From Xylona heveae TC161 (taxonomy: Eukaryota > Ascomycota > Xylonomycetes > Xylonales > Xylonaceae), in NCBI RefSeq assembly GCF_001619985.1, contig NW_017264201.1, positions 186,001 to 250,000 of the forward strand: 64,000 bases of DNA, read 5' to 3'. The position numbers and the translations under genes were made by a program. Under the pieces are notes generated by a model. It worked only from the letters and a program-made list of their open reading frames with translations, had not been told where the DNA came from and did not search any database. This document shows positions 1 through 12,213 of this stretch, piece after piece; position 1 is the first letter of the stretch; each line of letters begins with the position of its first letter.

Positions 1-42
1 TTTTTAACTAAGTACATGACGCCCTCGTATTTCGATACGCTA

Positions 43-1022
43 TCAATTTTCTTTGCCATGCATACGAGGCATTTCGTTCTCTTTCAGCTTTTTGCCCGTC
101 ATGTCATAGGCAAACTCCTTTCCTGATCCAAGTCGCTTTGCTACTCGACGATCCAGAGTTCCGTAGCGCTCCTCCCAATCTTTACCGAAATTCTTGCTGT
201 ACCATGTCACTACATGCTTATTCTTGCAATGATCAAGAGCATCTTTCTGAACATCCAAGTACCCGACAACCAGAGCGACCCACGATCTCAGCACCTCGTC
301 CCAAGATGAGAAATAATCTTCGTAGACATTGAAATCTCCTCGGACCCTCTTTATCTCATCGACGGCAGCCGTAACAAAGCTCTCCACTATAGCTGATTCT
401 CGCGGATAGAATGAATTATCAAAGACATCGTAACCATGGTAATTGTAAAGTTTCCCAGCACCTTGAAGGGCATTATCGATAGCAAGATTTTGTTGCCCGG
501 CATTATCGGTGCGTCCTTCCTTGGTATGAGCAACCGCAGGTGCAGTATTCAATGGTAGAGGCGGTAGCGGTAGATGGGCAAACGAGTTTGGAACTAGAAA
601 GATGCGTTCGCTGCGGAAAGACTGAAAGTGCTCTGGATACTCAAAAACTCGGGAGACACCATCGAGACTCTTGTAGCCAGCATTTATTCTGTCTATCGCA
701 CGCTGAGGATCACGAAGCGTTTGTAAGACTTCAGGAGCTGGCGTGCGTCTAGGGGTTGATGGTGGGAATCCCGCATCTACGAGTTTTTGTACCGCTGAAT
801 CGAAGTCTTCATCGCGAACAACTATGTGAGGGTGCTAGGGATAGAATCAGTATTAGGGCCCTAATAAAATAGGATGATAGGCTATCTTACACCGAGTAGC
901 GTCGGAGTGCCGAGATAGCCAATTGCGGGTTGCCCCCAGACAAAGGCGGGTATGGGTTTCAGAGCATTGGTGACGTCTGACACTGCTCTAATCGGTTCTG
1001 TCATTCGTGGATGTCTGAACAT
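43..1022 (-). CDS. hypothetical protein, possible nucleotidyltransferase-like fold
   Basis: Two exons read cleanly: 1022..891 and 834..43, with a 56-nt intron (GTAAGA donor, CTAG acceptor) that keeps the frame. The product is about 307 aa. I do not recognise the family with certainty. The first exon has a Trp-Gly-Gln-Pro-Ala-Ile-Gly-Tyr-Leu-Gly-Thr-Pro run followed after splicing by a strand-like HPHIVVRDEDFDSAV. That pattern recalls the glycine-rich start of nucleotidyltransferase-like proteins (G-G-x-A-x-x-x-x-G ... D-x-D-hydrophobic), but the key acidic pair is not convincing. The C-terminal half is rich in Trp and Tyr. No signal peptide or membrane segment is visible. A second in-frame Met lies at 1004, so the start is uncertain by 6 codons. 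Splicing and reading frame are well supported; function is a guess. Confidence 0.6.
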
Positions 1023-2187
1023 TTTGTGGCGGTAATATTTGCAATCTCTTGAGGAGTACGTTCTCTATGCTTGGATTTTTAGAAAGAATAATTAGACGAA
1101 GTGAGAAAGGAGAATCCGCTTTTGTGGAGGAGATGAAGTCGCGGAATTATTTCAACGAAGGGACAGGAAGGTGAGATAGAATTGAGTTGATGCTGGGGTG
1201 CGCTTTATACTAGTACTAGCATACCCGAATTATATCTTAGCGTTGGTAAATCACTTAAGCGAAGGACACCCCGCATTGTTCGCCACACGTCAAAACCATA
1301 CCTGATACAGTACAAGAACCATTGTCCCGTGTAGACTGTAAACAGAGAACAATGACTGAAATGGTGTAGAAAAAGACCACGACAATTAAGCCCAGATTGT
1401 ATGCTGGATATCAATTATAACCAGTTATCTGGCTCCACCTACCTGAAGTTGTCACGAGTCTATGACAGTAAACACGAGATTGAGAAATGTTTGGACGAGA
1501 GATACCTGTCCAAGCAGATCTGAAGGGGAGGAAAAAGTATTACGCCCGTCTACAATACTATACTGCGGAACTCTTGCCCAGTAACCAAGTTCTCGATAAG
1601 TTCAAAGGTGGAGCGAGATAAACCAGATAGCATCAGAGGAGTGAATCGACGTCATAAAATTAATAGGAATATATATAAATGAGAGAGATATTTCGCGCTC
1701 GAGGGTGTGAGAAAGGCTTGACGGCGTTGCCGGTCTGCAGATCTGCGAGACTGAGACTAGGGAAGAATGAGAAAAGAAAAAAGGGGGCGTGCTTGCTCAA
1801 GACAAAAGAGAAACGCGCGCTGGACGATACAAAAGGAAAAAATCGGCTGACAAGAGAAAGTGGCTACATATACCAGTTTTACGCACTGTACGTTACGTAC
1901 GAGAAAGCAGAGAAGAAAATGAGATACAATGGTCCAGTAGATAAGTAGTAGAGATACCGTAGGTAGAGAGAACGATAGTAAGAAAAGAAAATAAAAGGGG
2001 GTAACAACGACGATTATGGAAGCAAGGCCTAAGTACAAAAAAAAAACATATCTGCAACCGCTTGCTTTATTCGCTAGTGTTCATTGAGTGGCATTACAGC
2101 CTTTCTGTTTGGCTGCTTTTCTCTACTTTGAAGTCAAATAATCAGCAGCCTATGTTGCTCGTCGTCAGTGAGATTCATAATACCATA
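1023..2187. other. intergenic, no gene seen
   Basis: This is the shared region between the hypothetical gene's 5' side and the 3' end of the EDE1-like gene. Small open frames (for example around 1205-1414 and 1757-2038) have no recognisable protein features. The stretch 1757-2050 is purine-rich on the + strand. I see no RNA gene. Confidence 0.5.
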
Positions 2188-5100
2188 TCAATCCCAGCCA
2201 CCCTTGCTCACCTTGTCAATGTTGTAGTCATATCGTTCAAGCGCCTGCAACGCCTGGTCGCGAGGATAACCCATGGAAGTGAGCTTCTTTAAGATCGGAT
2301 CATCGTGCTCAGTACCGCTGCTAATAGCACGACCTAAACCAGGAAGCGGAGAAGCCGTCGATGGCAAGAGTTCTCCCTCACCACCAGAGCCTCGACCATT
2401 CTCTGGACGAGAAACCGATGACGAGCCGAACGGGTCATCGTCACGTGCAGCGCCCGCGGCAGGCTGACTCGGGCCGGCACCACCAGGAGCATTGAGACCA
2501 GCAAAGATGGCATCCCAGTCCTCGGAGGTGGCAGAAGGCTGTTGAGGTGCCTTGCCCGAGGCTTGGAGGCCGCCACCAATGTTGTGCTCGAAGTCATTGA
2601 AATGGTCGTCGCCATGAAGCGTGTTGCCAGTTGCAGTTTGTGACGACGCCATGGTGTTCGCCTTTGACGCCACAGGAGTGTCAAACACGGGATTAAACTC
2701 GTCTAGACCTTCACGGCTGTGAGAAGCAGCGCCAAACTCATCCGGCTCTCGGTCGTCGACTTCCTTTGCATCAGCGAGGTCGGCGAAGTCGTCAAACTCG
2801 TCAAACGATGGCTTTGCCGGTTGTTGCGGCTGGGGAGCTTGAGCTCCGGACTGGGGCGATGGCCCTTTCCCGACGCTGGGGTGAGACACAGCGGACTGAT
2901 ATGCGTCCGAGGGCGCGGTCGAAAGGGGCGTGTTTGACAGCGGTGGTGAAGAAGAGGGGAACGAGGTGGGAGCTGTTGACGTAGGCTGGGCGCCTTTGGA
3001 GGGACCAGCACCGCCAAAGAGAGACTGGCCACCCATCGTGGGCGAGCTAAACGTCTTCTCAGGAGACTGGGAGCCGGCAGGGTGGGTGGGATCTTGCCGA
3101 GATGGAAGCAATCCACCGAACTCTGGAGGAAATTGGTTGGACTCGCGTCGCGTACTCGTCGAGGGCGACACGGCTTGGTCATATGGAGGTGGTGATTTCT
3201 GCGCACCCGGAGTAGGGAGACTCGAGGTCGATTCAACATGCGCTACTGAAGGACGCGACCGGAAAAAGTCGTCAACGGGCTCGGCAGCACCGGTGGCAGG
3301 CCGCGAGGAGGCCTGGGGTTGGTGGATGCTCTGACTCTGGTCGGCGCTTTCCTTCCGCACATGCTGAGGCGAGGCGGGGGCAAAGTTATCGTCAAAGCCT
3401 TGCTCGCTGTTGCTATCGCTTTCATCATCCTGACCAAATTCCTCAATCGGAGGGAATTCCTGGTTGAATCGACTTGCACCTGTCGATCCATCCACAGATG
3501 AGCCGCCAGTATGTTGTCGCTCTTGAATCTGTCTCGAAGGTCCAAACCCTGCAAAAGCGGCATCAAAGTCATCCTTGGCGGCGCTGGGGGCTCGCTGATC
3601 TCTACTCAGCGCAAATGGGTCCGATCTCGTGCTTTGGAATCCTTCAGACGGTCGGCTGCTGGCTTTGCTTCTCTCGCTCAAAGTGCTTTCACCAGTGGGC
3701 ATTGGCTGAATGGGTGATGTAACGTCGGTCGGGAAAGCACCCGGGACAGACTCCCTAGGGGCGCTAGATGAAGGTCTTGGCGCGTCGCTACTAGTTGGCG
3801 AAGCAGTAATATTACGATCCAACGTGGATGGAGGAACCGTTCCAGTCTCCGTCTTATTGGTATCCGACCGCTCGAGTCCTCTGGTGAAGTCCTTCTCCTG
3901 GCTTGGGGTGGGAGTGATAGATTCAACCCAGTTTGTGGGAGTATCAAATCCAGATTGATCGCCACCATACCTACTTGCGGGAGCTGACACCTTTACCGAT
4001 GAGCTGAATGAATCTGCTCGCGGGACGTGCGCGCGAAGGGGAAGGAAGTTAGATGTAATCTGCCTGGACTCTGGGGGAGGGGGCACATCGGCTCCACGGG
4101 GGGAGTCACGGGCCGACGAAGGTGGCGGCGAAGTTGAAGGAGTTGGGAGATCTGGACCTTCTGACGAGCGAACTGACTGGCCAGAGGGCACAGACGGGCC
4201 AGCAAGGTCACGGGCCTGTGACTCCGACCTGAAAGACGTAGACGGCGGCGGTCCTGCTGATGGAGACGCAAATGAAGGGCCAAAGACATTTTCGAAAGTG
4301 TTCTGGTCCTGCGGCACGTTCTCCCTTGCAAACGGAGAAGGGGACATTGTGTTTTCCGCAGTCGGTGGAGGAGATCGTCTGAAAAAGGGGTTTGTGCTCT
4401 GGCTCGTTGTCGAAGCTGCCGGACTGCCAACAGCCTGCGGGCTCTGAGTTTGGGAGGCCGCTTGCAGTGCGCGGGTATCTTCTTCTATTGCCCGACTCAC
4501 ATCTTGCATCTCAGTCCTCACCTTGTCTCTCTCACCCTCGTTGGTAGCAAGCTGCTTTTTATTGATTGCAACCATTCCACGCTGTTGGCGAGCATCGGAC
4601 CGCAGCTTATCCAAAGCGGGTCGCAGTTGGCTAATCTCAGCATTGACCACACGCATCTGTTCCTTCAATCTGGCATTCTCTGCCTGATCTGCCTCCAAAG
4701 CTCCCACAACCTGACGATGTTGGCCTTGCAGATCCTGATGCAGTCCTTCAATCATTGCAATGTCCTGTTGAAGTTTACGTGTCTCGCTGCGGCTGGCGGC
4801 CAGACGCTCCTCAAGGGCCTTGACGTCTTTGACTTCTTGCTCATACAGTCCACGAAGCTGGGACAGACGCAACTCGAAGTCTCGCTTCTGCGATGTGTTT
4901 TGAGTCAACTCCGACCCTGTAGAGACACGTTTTGTCTTGAGCTCTTGCATTTGCTTTGACAGGGTTCCAACTTGGTTCGAAAGATTTGCTAGCTCAGTCG
5001 TCTCCTGAGTAAGCTTCTTGCTTACTTCAGGATCATTATCGCCAAGCAGATCATCCTCCACGGCAGGTTGAGGTGGGGGCGATTGCAAGCTCCGGGTCTG

Positions 5101-6964
5101 CGACGGAGCAGATGCGTTGGATCCTCCAGTTGGTTGGGTGGAAAGCATAGACTGCCCAAAGGAAGACGATGGAATAAAAGGCTTGAAGACAGACGTGGGA
5201 GCCGGAGGCGAGTTTGTATGTGTGCTTAATGGTGAAGCAGTAATGGGAGGCTTGGAACTGGCACCGAAAGGATCTCCCTCAAAAGGACGCGGTGCAAAAG
5301 TGCCGGACCCTCCAGTAGACTGAGGAACTTGCGCCGGGGGAGGGCTGGCAGGTGCAAAAGCGTCAAGACCAAAAAGGTCCTCAGAGGCTGATTTCGGCGG
5401 CTGGACAGGCGGTGGAACATCAAACGATGGGGCAGATTGGGGAGGCATGGGCGCTGCAGGGGGAGGCCGCACTTGAGCCCGCATACTGGGGGGAATGAGG
5501 TTCGGAGGCAGCGCTGCAGGAAGAACGCCACGCTTCATTCTCTGCTGCCGAATCAAATGCATTGCAACCGCAAACTCGTCTCGATTCAATTTGCCTTCGG
5601 AGTTGATATCTGCAAGATCCCAGACTTGTGCGAGGACCTCCTCTGGAAGTTTCGAGTTGCCAAAGAACGCCACAGCTTGGTCTCCGGTGATGAATCCAAG
5701 ATTCGCCTTATCGAGAGTGGAAAAGATTGAGTCGAATTGAGCCTTGTCTTGGGGACCAATGGCCCAGTCGGTACCCGTTGATTGAGCTGATTGAGGAGGA
5801 GCTGCGAATGAAGACCGACTCATAGGACTCTGTGGCCGACCACTAGCTCCGCTAAATTGTCTAGGGATTGCTGCCATTGGATGCACATCTCCCGGTCGCG
5901 GTGACGGCGCGGCATACATTCCGGTGGGCTGCGGTCGTTGCGGTGGAGGCCCGCGGCGAGACGCTGCTTCGTAGAGCCCAGAAGGAAGAATCTGGGGAAG
6001 AGCACGCAGAGCACCGCTTTTAAACGAAGCCAGTAGATGCATCGCGACAATGAACTCTGTTACACCTAATGCGCCACGTTGTTCAGTATCGGCGAGATTC
6101 CATATCCGACCCAAAACCTCATTTGGGAGTCTAGCCCGCTCGAAAATCTGTTTTGCTGTCTCGCCTGCTTTCCATTAGTTTCCAACTGTCAAGGAGTCTT
6201 ACGGCAACTTCATACCTGGAAGCACGCCATTCTGCGCTCCGGACTTTTCAAACAGCGAAGCATATTCGTTAGCCTTTTCAGGGGTAAGAGGTGGCACTCT
6301 TATAGGCCCTCCACTAGATTGAGGCTGAATTCCACCAGCAGGAATAGTTGGCGTAGACGAAGCGGGAGGTGGTCCTGCTAGACCGTCAAATCTGGGGAGG
6401 GGGCCAGCTAAGGAGGAGAAAATGGCAGTTAGCTAAAGGAGGATCCTGTAAACAGCAACGACGTCATCACACTCACGCTTGTATGCCAGATCAGGCGTAA
6501 GCTCTCGTCCAGCCTGGTAATGTCCAATCAACCTCAGAACAATTCCAAAGCCTGCTGGTGTAAGAAGGCCTCGATTCTCAGTGTCTGCAATCTGCCATAT
6601 CTGTCGGTGGAGCGTGAGTATAAGCGGTCAACTGAAGGGGGAGAGTACGGTTTGCTTCATAGTATTTCATACCTCGCCGAGCACTGAGGGCGCTAATTTT
6701 GTTCTCTCGAAGAATTTGACGGCAACTTCACCAGTGACGACGCCCAAATTATCAGCGTCCGCTTGCTGGAATAGCTGGCCGAAGACTCGTTTCTCCTCTG
6801 GCGTGAGATTGAGCTGCGGTTGGCCTGAAGGGTAAGCGCAGGAGCATTAGCTTGTTAAACTATGGCGATTATTCATCGAAAGAGGCCAGCATAAAGATAA
6901 CCCCTGGCACAAGGATGAGATTTAATGACTTACTCAGTTCTGAGCCACCATTTAGGTCGGCCAT
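2188..6964 (-). CDS. EDE1: EDE1-like endocytic scaffold: three EH domains, coiled coil, C-terminal UBA
   Basis: Five coding exons join in frame: 6964..6934, 6824..6673, 6600..6477, 6407..6216 and 6164..2188, giving about 1491 aa, close to yeast Ede1 (1381 aa). Three Eps15-homology domains lie at about residues 15-105, 140-235 and 298-395, with typical motifs (QIADTENRG, IWNLADTEQRG, VWDLADINSEG). Each domain probably contains EF-hand-like loops and binds Asn-Pro-Phe peptides. A long charged coiled coil follows at about 545-735. Then comes a roughly 700-residue Ser/Pro/Gln-rich disordered region with Asn-Pro-Phe motifs (NPFF). The protein ends in a UBA domain (LTSMGYPRDQALQAL...) that would bind ubiquitin. 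In yeast Ede1 is an early-arriving factor at clathrin-coated endocytic sites on the plasma membrane. EH1 is split by an intron between exons 2 and 3, and EH2 between exons 4 and 5. Pan1 also has EH domains but lacks the UBA, so EDE1 is the better assignment. Confidence 0.95.
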
Positions 6965-8690
6965 GATGCCCAGTGTTGATGCAGCAGGGAGCTCTGGGAT
7001 GTTCGAGGTGTGAGGTCGTAGGCGGCAGTTGGAGCTCGCCAGGCGAGATGACCGAAGCGGCCCGTGCAGTGACGACGCAGCAGTTACAAGGTCAACCTCG
7101 TCGGAGCACGCGGCAAACTCTCCGATATGAGAGACAATTTGCACGTTTAGGCTGATCTTTGGTGCTCAGAATTTGCTGTAGTGACCCGATCTTTCAAGAA
7201 TCGTAGATTGTCGAAGAAGAAGTTATGCTACATATCTACGAATGGCGCCAATGAGACAAATTATCTATTATGCAGTGGCCACAGCCAGACAACGCGACGA
7301 TACGTACCTACCAAGGTAATGCCCATCCGGGTCAAGCTAAAGCACAGTGAAGCCACCAATTACCGTGCCACGGTGATGCCCAACTTCCATGCGAGCCTGG
7401 TCTGTCATTTTTCCCATAATATCCCCTTGACTAATACATTCAATCTCTTCACTTTTGTTCGACGATCTCCGTTGCACCATCTGTAGCTCAAAAGCATAAA
7501 AGCCTCTCTCCTCGAGAGACTAGGACGTAGAGTTTATACCCGCGGCCCGTCCCGTAGTAGGCTCGTCGTGCTCCCTTACCACAGCGCCAGTATCACAAAG
7601 CAGAGTGGCTCTCGGAGGCAATCGCCCATGATTCTCACATTATTGTTACATTGCTTGAATGTTCCTCAAGATAGTGTCTGTCCGAGACTTGCTCATCTTC
7701 TGCCTGGACTGAGCGTACTCCGATATATCAAGTATCGGTACAAATGGATAAGTGTCCAAACAAAAGCTTCATACCTACCTAGCGCCTGATGTGATACGGT
7801 TATTTCTGAGCTACATTTCGAGAGAGCAAGAGATAATTTTCAATTAAATGGGGACTTATACTCTTTTGTAACACACATGAATCAATCGGAAATCAGTGAG
7901 CACTTCATGGCAGTCTGAACGTAAGCCTTTCAAAGAGCCAAATACCGGAGCGGCATTTCATTCGTCGCTGAATGTGGAGGTGGCTAGGGAACCGTGAAGA
8001 TGCCGCCTGTGCGACGCCCGCGCTCCCCGATAAATCATCATCCAGACGGACGCGAAAGCAAAAAAACCTGCCAACGTGCAGAACACCACCAAGCCGGTGG
8101 TCGAATCAGAGAGCAAGAGATAGCTGTGGCTGCTGTTGGTGGGCGACGAATAGCGCTGAGTGGAGGTTGTGGTCGATTGAAAGCCACAAAAAGGCCCAGA
8201 TTCCATGGAGCGACAGAAGTACAAAAAGTGCATAGTGCAACGGTAGCAGTCCAGGTGGTAATCAGATGACAAGATGATTGACAAGCACGAGACATGCATT
8301 ATGCATGTACGTTAAATGTCCCTCCTTTTCCGTGTTTGGGCACTTGCAGATTCTCACAGCACAAATACCGAGGCTATGTTTCGACAAGGATACAAGATTC
8401 GGCAACAGCTTCAAAAGTCATACTCATGCGGTTCCTCCCTCGAGAATCCGTGATATCATCACAATTGCAATGACACGCAAATGTTGGACAAAAATATTGT
8501 AAAACGTTGGACAAAATTCACACGAGAGGCTTATTCACAGTGATAATGATAACAAATTACAATACATGATGTCAAATGCATAGCAAAAAGAAAAGGCCAA
8601 ACAAGAAGAGAATCCCAAATCCGAGCAAGTTGCTGAAAAGAACGCATCGACCGCTCACCGCTCCCTGACCCGAGGGAGTCTAGTAGCAGC
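6965..8690. other. intergenic; EDE1 promoter side and alpha-tubulin 3' side
   Basis: This gap holds the EDE1 promoter and the alpha-tubulin 3' untranslated region. One minus-strand frame at 7958-8299 (113 codons) has a hydrophobic run (TGLVVFCTLAGFFAFASVWM) followed by Arg/His-rich residues, like a single-pass membrane protein. It has no recognised homologue and no good start context, so I do not annotate it as a gene. Confidence 0.4.
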
Positions 8691-10535
8691 TTAGTACTCG
8701 GCCTCGACGCCCTCCTCTCCCTCGAGGGAGTCAGTGGCAACCTCCTCGTAGTCGCGCTCGAGGGCGGCAAGGTCCTCGCGGGCCTCGGAGAACTCGCCTT
8801 CCTCCATACCCTCGCCGACGTACCAGTGAACGAAAGCGCGCTTCGAGTACATGAGATCGAACTTGTGGGACAGCGCCGACCAGGCCTCGGCAATGGCGGT
8901 GGTGTTGGAGAGCATGCAACTGTTTGCGTGTATTAGCCACAATTTGTCCGTGTCTTTTAATGTTTGGACTAATAATAACTTACACTGCGCGGTCGACCTT
9001 GGCAAGGTCGCCGTTGGGGACCTGCTGAGGGGGCTGGTAGCAGATACCAAGCTTGAAACCAGTAGGGCACCAGTCGACGAATTGAATGGTGCGCTTCGTC
9101 TTGAGAGCAGCAACGGCCTGGTGGGCGTCCTTGGGGACAACATCTCCACGGTAGAGCAAGCAGGTGGCCATGTACTTGCCGTTGCGGGGATCGCACTTGA
9201 CCATCTGGTTGTGGGGCTCGAAGCAGGACATGGAAATCTCCTGCACGGAGTTCTTCTCGTGCGAGGCCTTGGCGGCGGAAACAACGGGGGAATAGGCGAC
9301 GAGAGGGAAGTGGATACGGGGGTATGGGACCAAGTTGGTCTGGAACTCGTTGAGGTCGACGTTGAGGGAACCGTCGAAACGGAGCGAAGCGGTGATGGAG
9401 GAGACAACTGGATTTCATGTCAGCACGACCAGCTTGGATGCATGGATCTGGTTCCTTGCTCACCCTGAGCAATCAGGCGGTTGAGGTTCTCGTAGTTGGG
9501 GCGCTCGATGCCCAAGTTTCTCCGGCAAATGTCATAGATGGCCTCGTTGTCAACCATAAAACTGCAGTCGGAGTGCTCCAAAGTGGTGTGGGTGGTCAAA
9601 ATAGAGTTGTAAGGCTCAACGACGGAGGTGGCGACCTGAGGAGCGGGATAGACACAGAATTCGAGCTTGCACTTCTTGCCGTAGTCGACAGAGAGACGCT
9701 CCATAAGCAGAGCACCGAAACCCGAACCAGTACCACCACCAAACGAGTGGAAAACAAGGAAACCCTGGAGGCCAGAGCAGTTGTCGGCGACACGGCGGAC
9801 CTTGTCCAAGACCTGGTCAATCAACTCCTTGCCGACGGTGTAGTGACCACGAGCGTAGTTGTTGGAAGCATCCTCCTTGCCGGTGATCATCTGTTCGGGG
9901 TGAAAGAGGTTGCGGTAGGTACCAGTGCGGACCTCGTCGACAACATTGGGCTCAAGATCGCAGTAGATGGTGCGAGGGACGTACTTGCCCTGGCCTAATC
10001 ATTAAAACCGTCAGATGTGTGTCCAAAGAGCGGAGTTGTCGCGATTTATCCTCTATCGATGCAGAGGTAGGCGGGGAAGGCTATAAATTCAAGACATACC
10101 AGTCTCGGAGAAGAAGGTGCTGAATCCCTGATCGGGGTCGGCAGCCTTACGTTCCTCGGTGAGGTATCCATCGGGCTAGCAAAATTCGCGTCAGATGAGC
10201 TTTCATTGATTGTGGTGGTGATCAAGAAAAAGAAATTCTCACCTGGATTCCGTGCTCGAGGCAGTAAAGCTATGCAAAGCACCTTTTGTCAGCCTTGTCT
10301 CCCACAACTACCACTGTCTGCAAGCTTCTGATTGCATCCCGTCTCTCTTATTCCGAAGTTTGAGCTCACCTCCCAGCAAGAGTTAGCAATTTGGCAACCG
10401 GCCTGGCCGACTATAAAGAATGTCCGTCAGTATCACTGCTTTTCTGAAACGGTGACGGCTCGATGGCACCACAGCAACGGTCCGCAAAAAACGCGTCAAG
10501 GAAAACTTACCGTTCAAACTAATGATTTCTCTCAT
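8691..10535 (-). CDS. tubA: alpha-tubulin
   Basis: Seven coding exons: 10535..10511, 10410..10370, 10269..10243, 10175..10100, 9994..9464, 9407..8984 and 8919..8691. They give exactly 450 aa, the usual alpha-tubulin length. The protein starts MREIISLN and continues [22 protein letters not shown], the nucleotide-binding start of alpha-tubulin. The tubulin signature GGGTGSG is read from about 9723-9743. The acidic tail ends Glu-Ala-Glu-Tyr, the detyrosinatable C-terminal tyrosine that separates alpha- from beta-tubulin. It polymerises with beta-tubulin into microtubules for mitosis and vesicle transport. The first three exons are tiny (25, 41 and 27 nt), a 5'-biased intron layout common in highly expressed fungal genes. 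Codon use is strongly C/G-ending. Many Aspergillus-type fungi carry two alpha-tubulin genes; which copy this is cannot be told here. Confidence 0.97.
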
Positions 10536-11142
10536 GGTGACGGTGGGCTTACTGTAATCTCTACTGACAGGACTTGAAACCCTAGTCGGCGTCGAAAAGG
10601 GCGAAGGGCGGAGGTGCTGAAGAAAGTTCGAAACGCAGAAGAGCGGTCGAGCAAGGGAACGGACAGACAGACGGGGCACTCAGCAGAGAAAGGGACGACA
10701 ACCACGTTCAGTGCGTTTGTTGTGGGTTCGGTACAAAGGTACAAGGTCGATGCAGAGATTCAGCAGTAAGCTATCCCCTTCTCAGTTCTCACTAATTCGG
10801 TGTCTGAGCCAATTGCAGCCGATCAAGCTCAAAGTGGTGCGATAGATGCGGTTTAGCGCGGGATTTGGGCCAGCGGGTATCGCTCAGCACAAGACACAGC
10901 GGGAAACAACATAACACGAGCATAAAAAGCCAACACAACATGCCCAACGTGTCTTAGCCCCGTTCACGTCCCAGACTTGGGCCATCTTGCTCTCCATTTG
11001 TATTATGTCATCGGTCATGGGCTCTCTGCTCAAACAACAACAACAACAACACCACCAACGACGACCTCTCTTTGAGGATGCTATACTTCTACGTCCAAAA
11101 AACATGACATTCATCACAATCAATTAATTATAAAAAAAAAGA
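10536..11142. promoter_or_regulatory. divergent promoter region between alpha-tubulin and the Pga1-like gene
   Basis: The two genes diverge across about 600 bp, so both promoters should be here. A CAA-rich tract sits near 11035-11055, and A-rich sequence precedes the Pga1-like start. No specific operator can be assigned. Confidence 0.5.
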
Positions 11143-12213
11143 ATGTCGTTCAAGCTTTATGCCACACTTTTTTTCCTCTGTACTTTATTTGCAAAGCAAA
11201 TTCTTGCCAACGTTGAAAAAACCATTTTCCTTGGCCCTCCCGCTATCCACGTGCCTCATGAACATCCAAATCTCGAAGATCTATATCTACAGCATCTGAC
11301 GCCATTGCGATGGTCTCTGCCCACTGAACTTACAGCAACATTTCCCACTGGAGATGCTCCCAAAGGAACAGCATCATGGTTTCTTCTCAGCGACCTGAAA
11401 GAAGGCCAGCGGTACGAAGTTCGAATCTGCTGGGCAGCCACTGTATGTATCTATAATATCGATTTTGAATTATTATTTTTCCTTGGCACCTCTCCTTGTT
11501 ATGTCTTAATTATCTTGAATATTGTCAACATTTTTTACATCTGATTTGATCATTGAAAACTTGAAATATTTCATCATCGCTTACACAGAATTAGCAGCCA
11601 ACCAAATTCTGGCTTGATACATACACCCTTAACGCTGTGTTTGATACGCCAGACCTTATTTCCTCGTTGGCAACATTCTCTGAATCTCGCCAGCCACTTC
11701 CAGAAGACTTGGAAGATATAACTCCAAGAATGGATGCCCTGTCAAACGACAAACCTTTGGAAATCCAACCTGATTCGTCCATTCTCTTCCTTCAAGTCTA
11801 TGCAGCTGCGGACTATGTATCCACCAACAAGTCACTGATGGAGCATGTTCCCTTCGTAGTCGTCGATATAAGTAAGTTCAAATTTTACTTTCTGAGCATC
11901 ATCATGTGCAGGTGGTGTCCAGCGATAAACCCATGATCTCCGAAACTGAAAATTGCCCCTATACCAAGACGAGAACAACAACTAATTCGCATGTCCAGTC
12001 CTCGATCCATTTATCCTTAATGTCTTCCCTCGCTCTCTCATCCCAACGGCAGGTTACCTTGTCGTACTGGCAGTTTTCGCCTGGTTTGTCTCTGGCTTCA
12101 TTTTCAAATTCCTCGACAACCTCGCTCGATCGAAGCAGCAAGTGCCAGTCGATGGTCGAGATGCCCATATCGCACCGCAAAAGGAGATCGAGGAAACCCG
12201 AAAAGACATTTAA
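11143..12213 (+). CDS. PGA1: Pga1-like ER membrane protein (GPI mannosyltransferase II cofactor)
   Basis: Three exons: 11143..11442, 11595..11871 and 11999..12213, with phases that fit; product about 263 aa. Residues 1-22 form a signal peptide (SFKLYATLFFLCTLFAKQILA). The lumenal part carries a conserved run (APKGTASWFLLSDLKEGQRYEVRICW split in the text as SWFLL / GQRYEVRICW), then a second lumenal stretch. A C-terminal transmembrane helix (TAGYLVVLAVFAWFVSGFIF) follows, with a short basic/acidic cytosolic tail. This architecture matches the fungal Pga1 family. Yeast Pga1 partners Gpi18 (PIG-V) to add the second mannose to GPI anchors in the endoplasmic reticulum. The family assignment rests on remembered sequence pattern, so it is less certain than the gene model. 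The gene is convergent with the SUZ12-like gene downstream. Confidence 0.7.

Noticed and set aside
2273-5740. Many frames of 60-178 codons on both strands within the EDE1-like exon
   Set aside because: All are shadows of one long low-complexity coding exon.
8851-9998. Two + frames (205 and 193 codons) antisense to alpha-tubulin
   Set aside because: They mirror conserved tubulin exons; no independent protein features.
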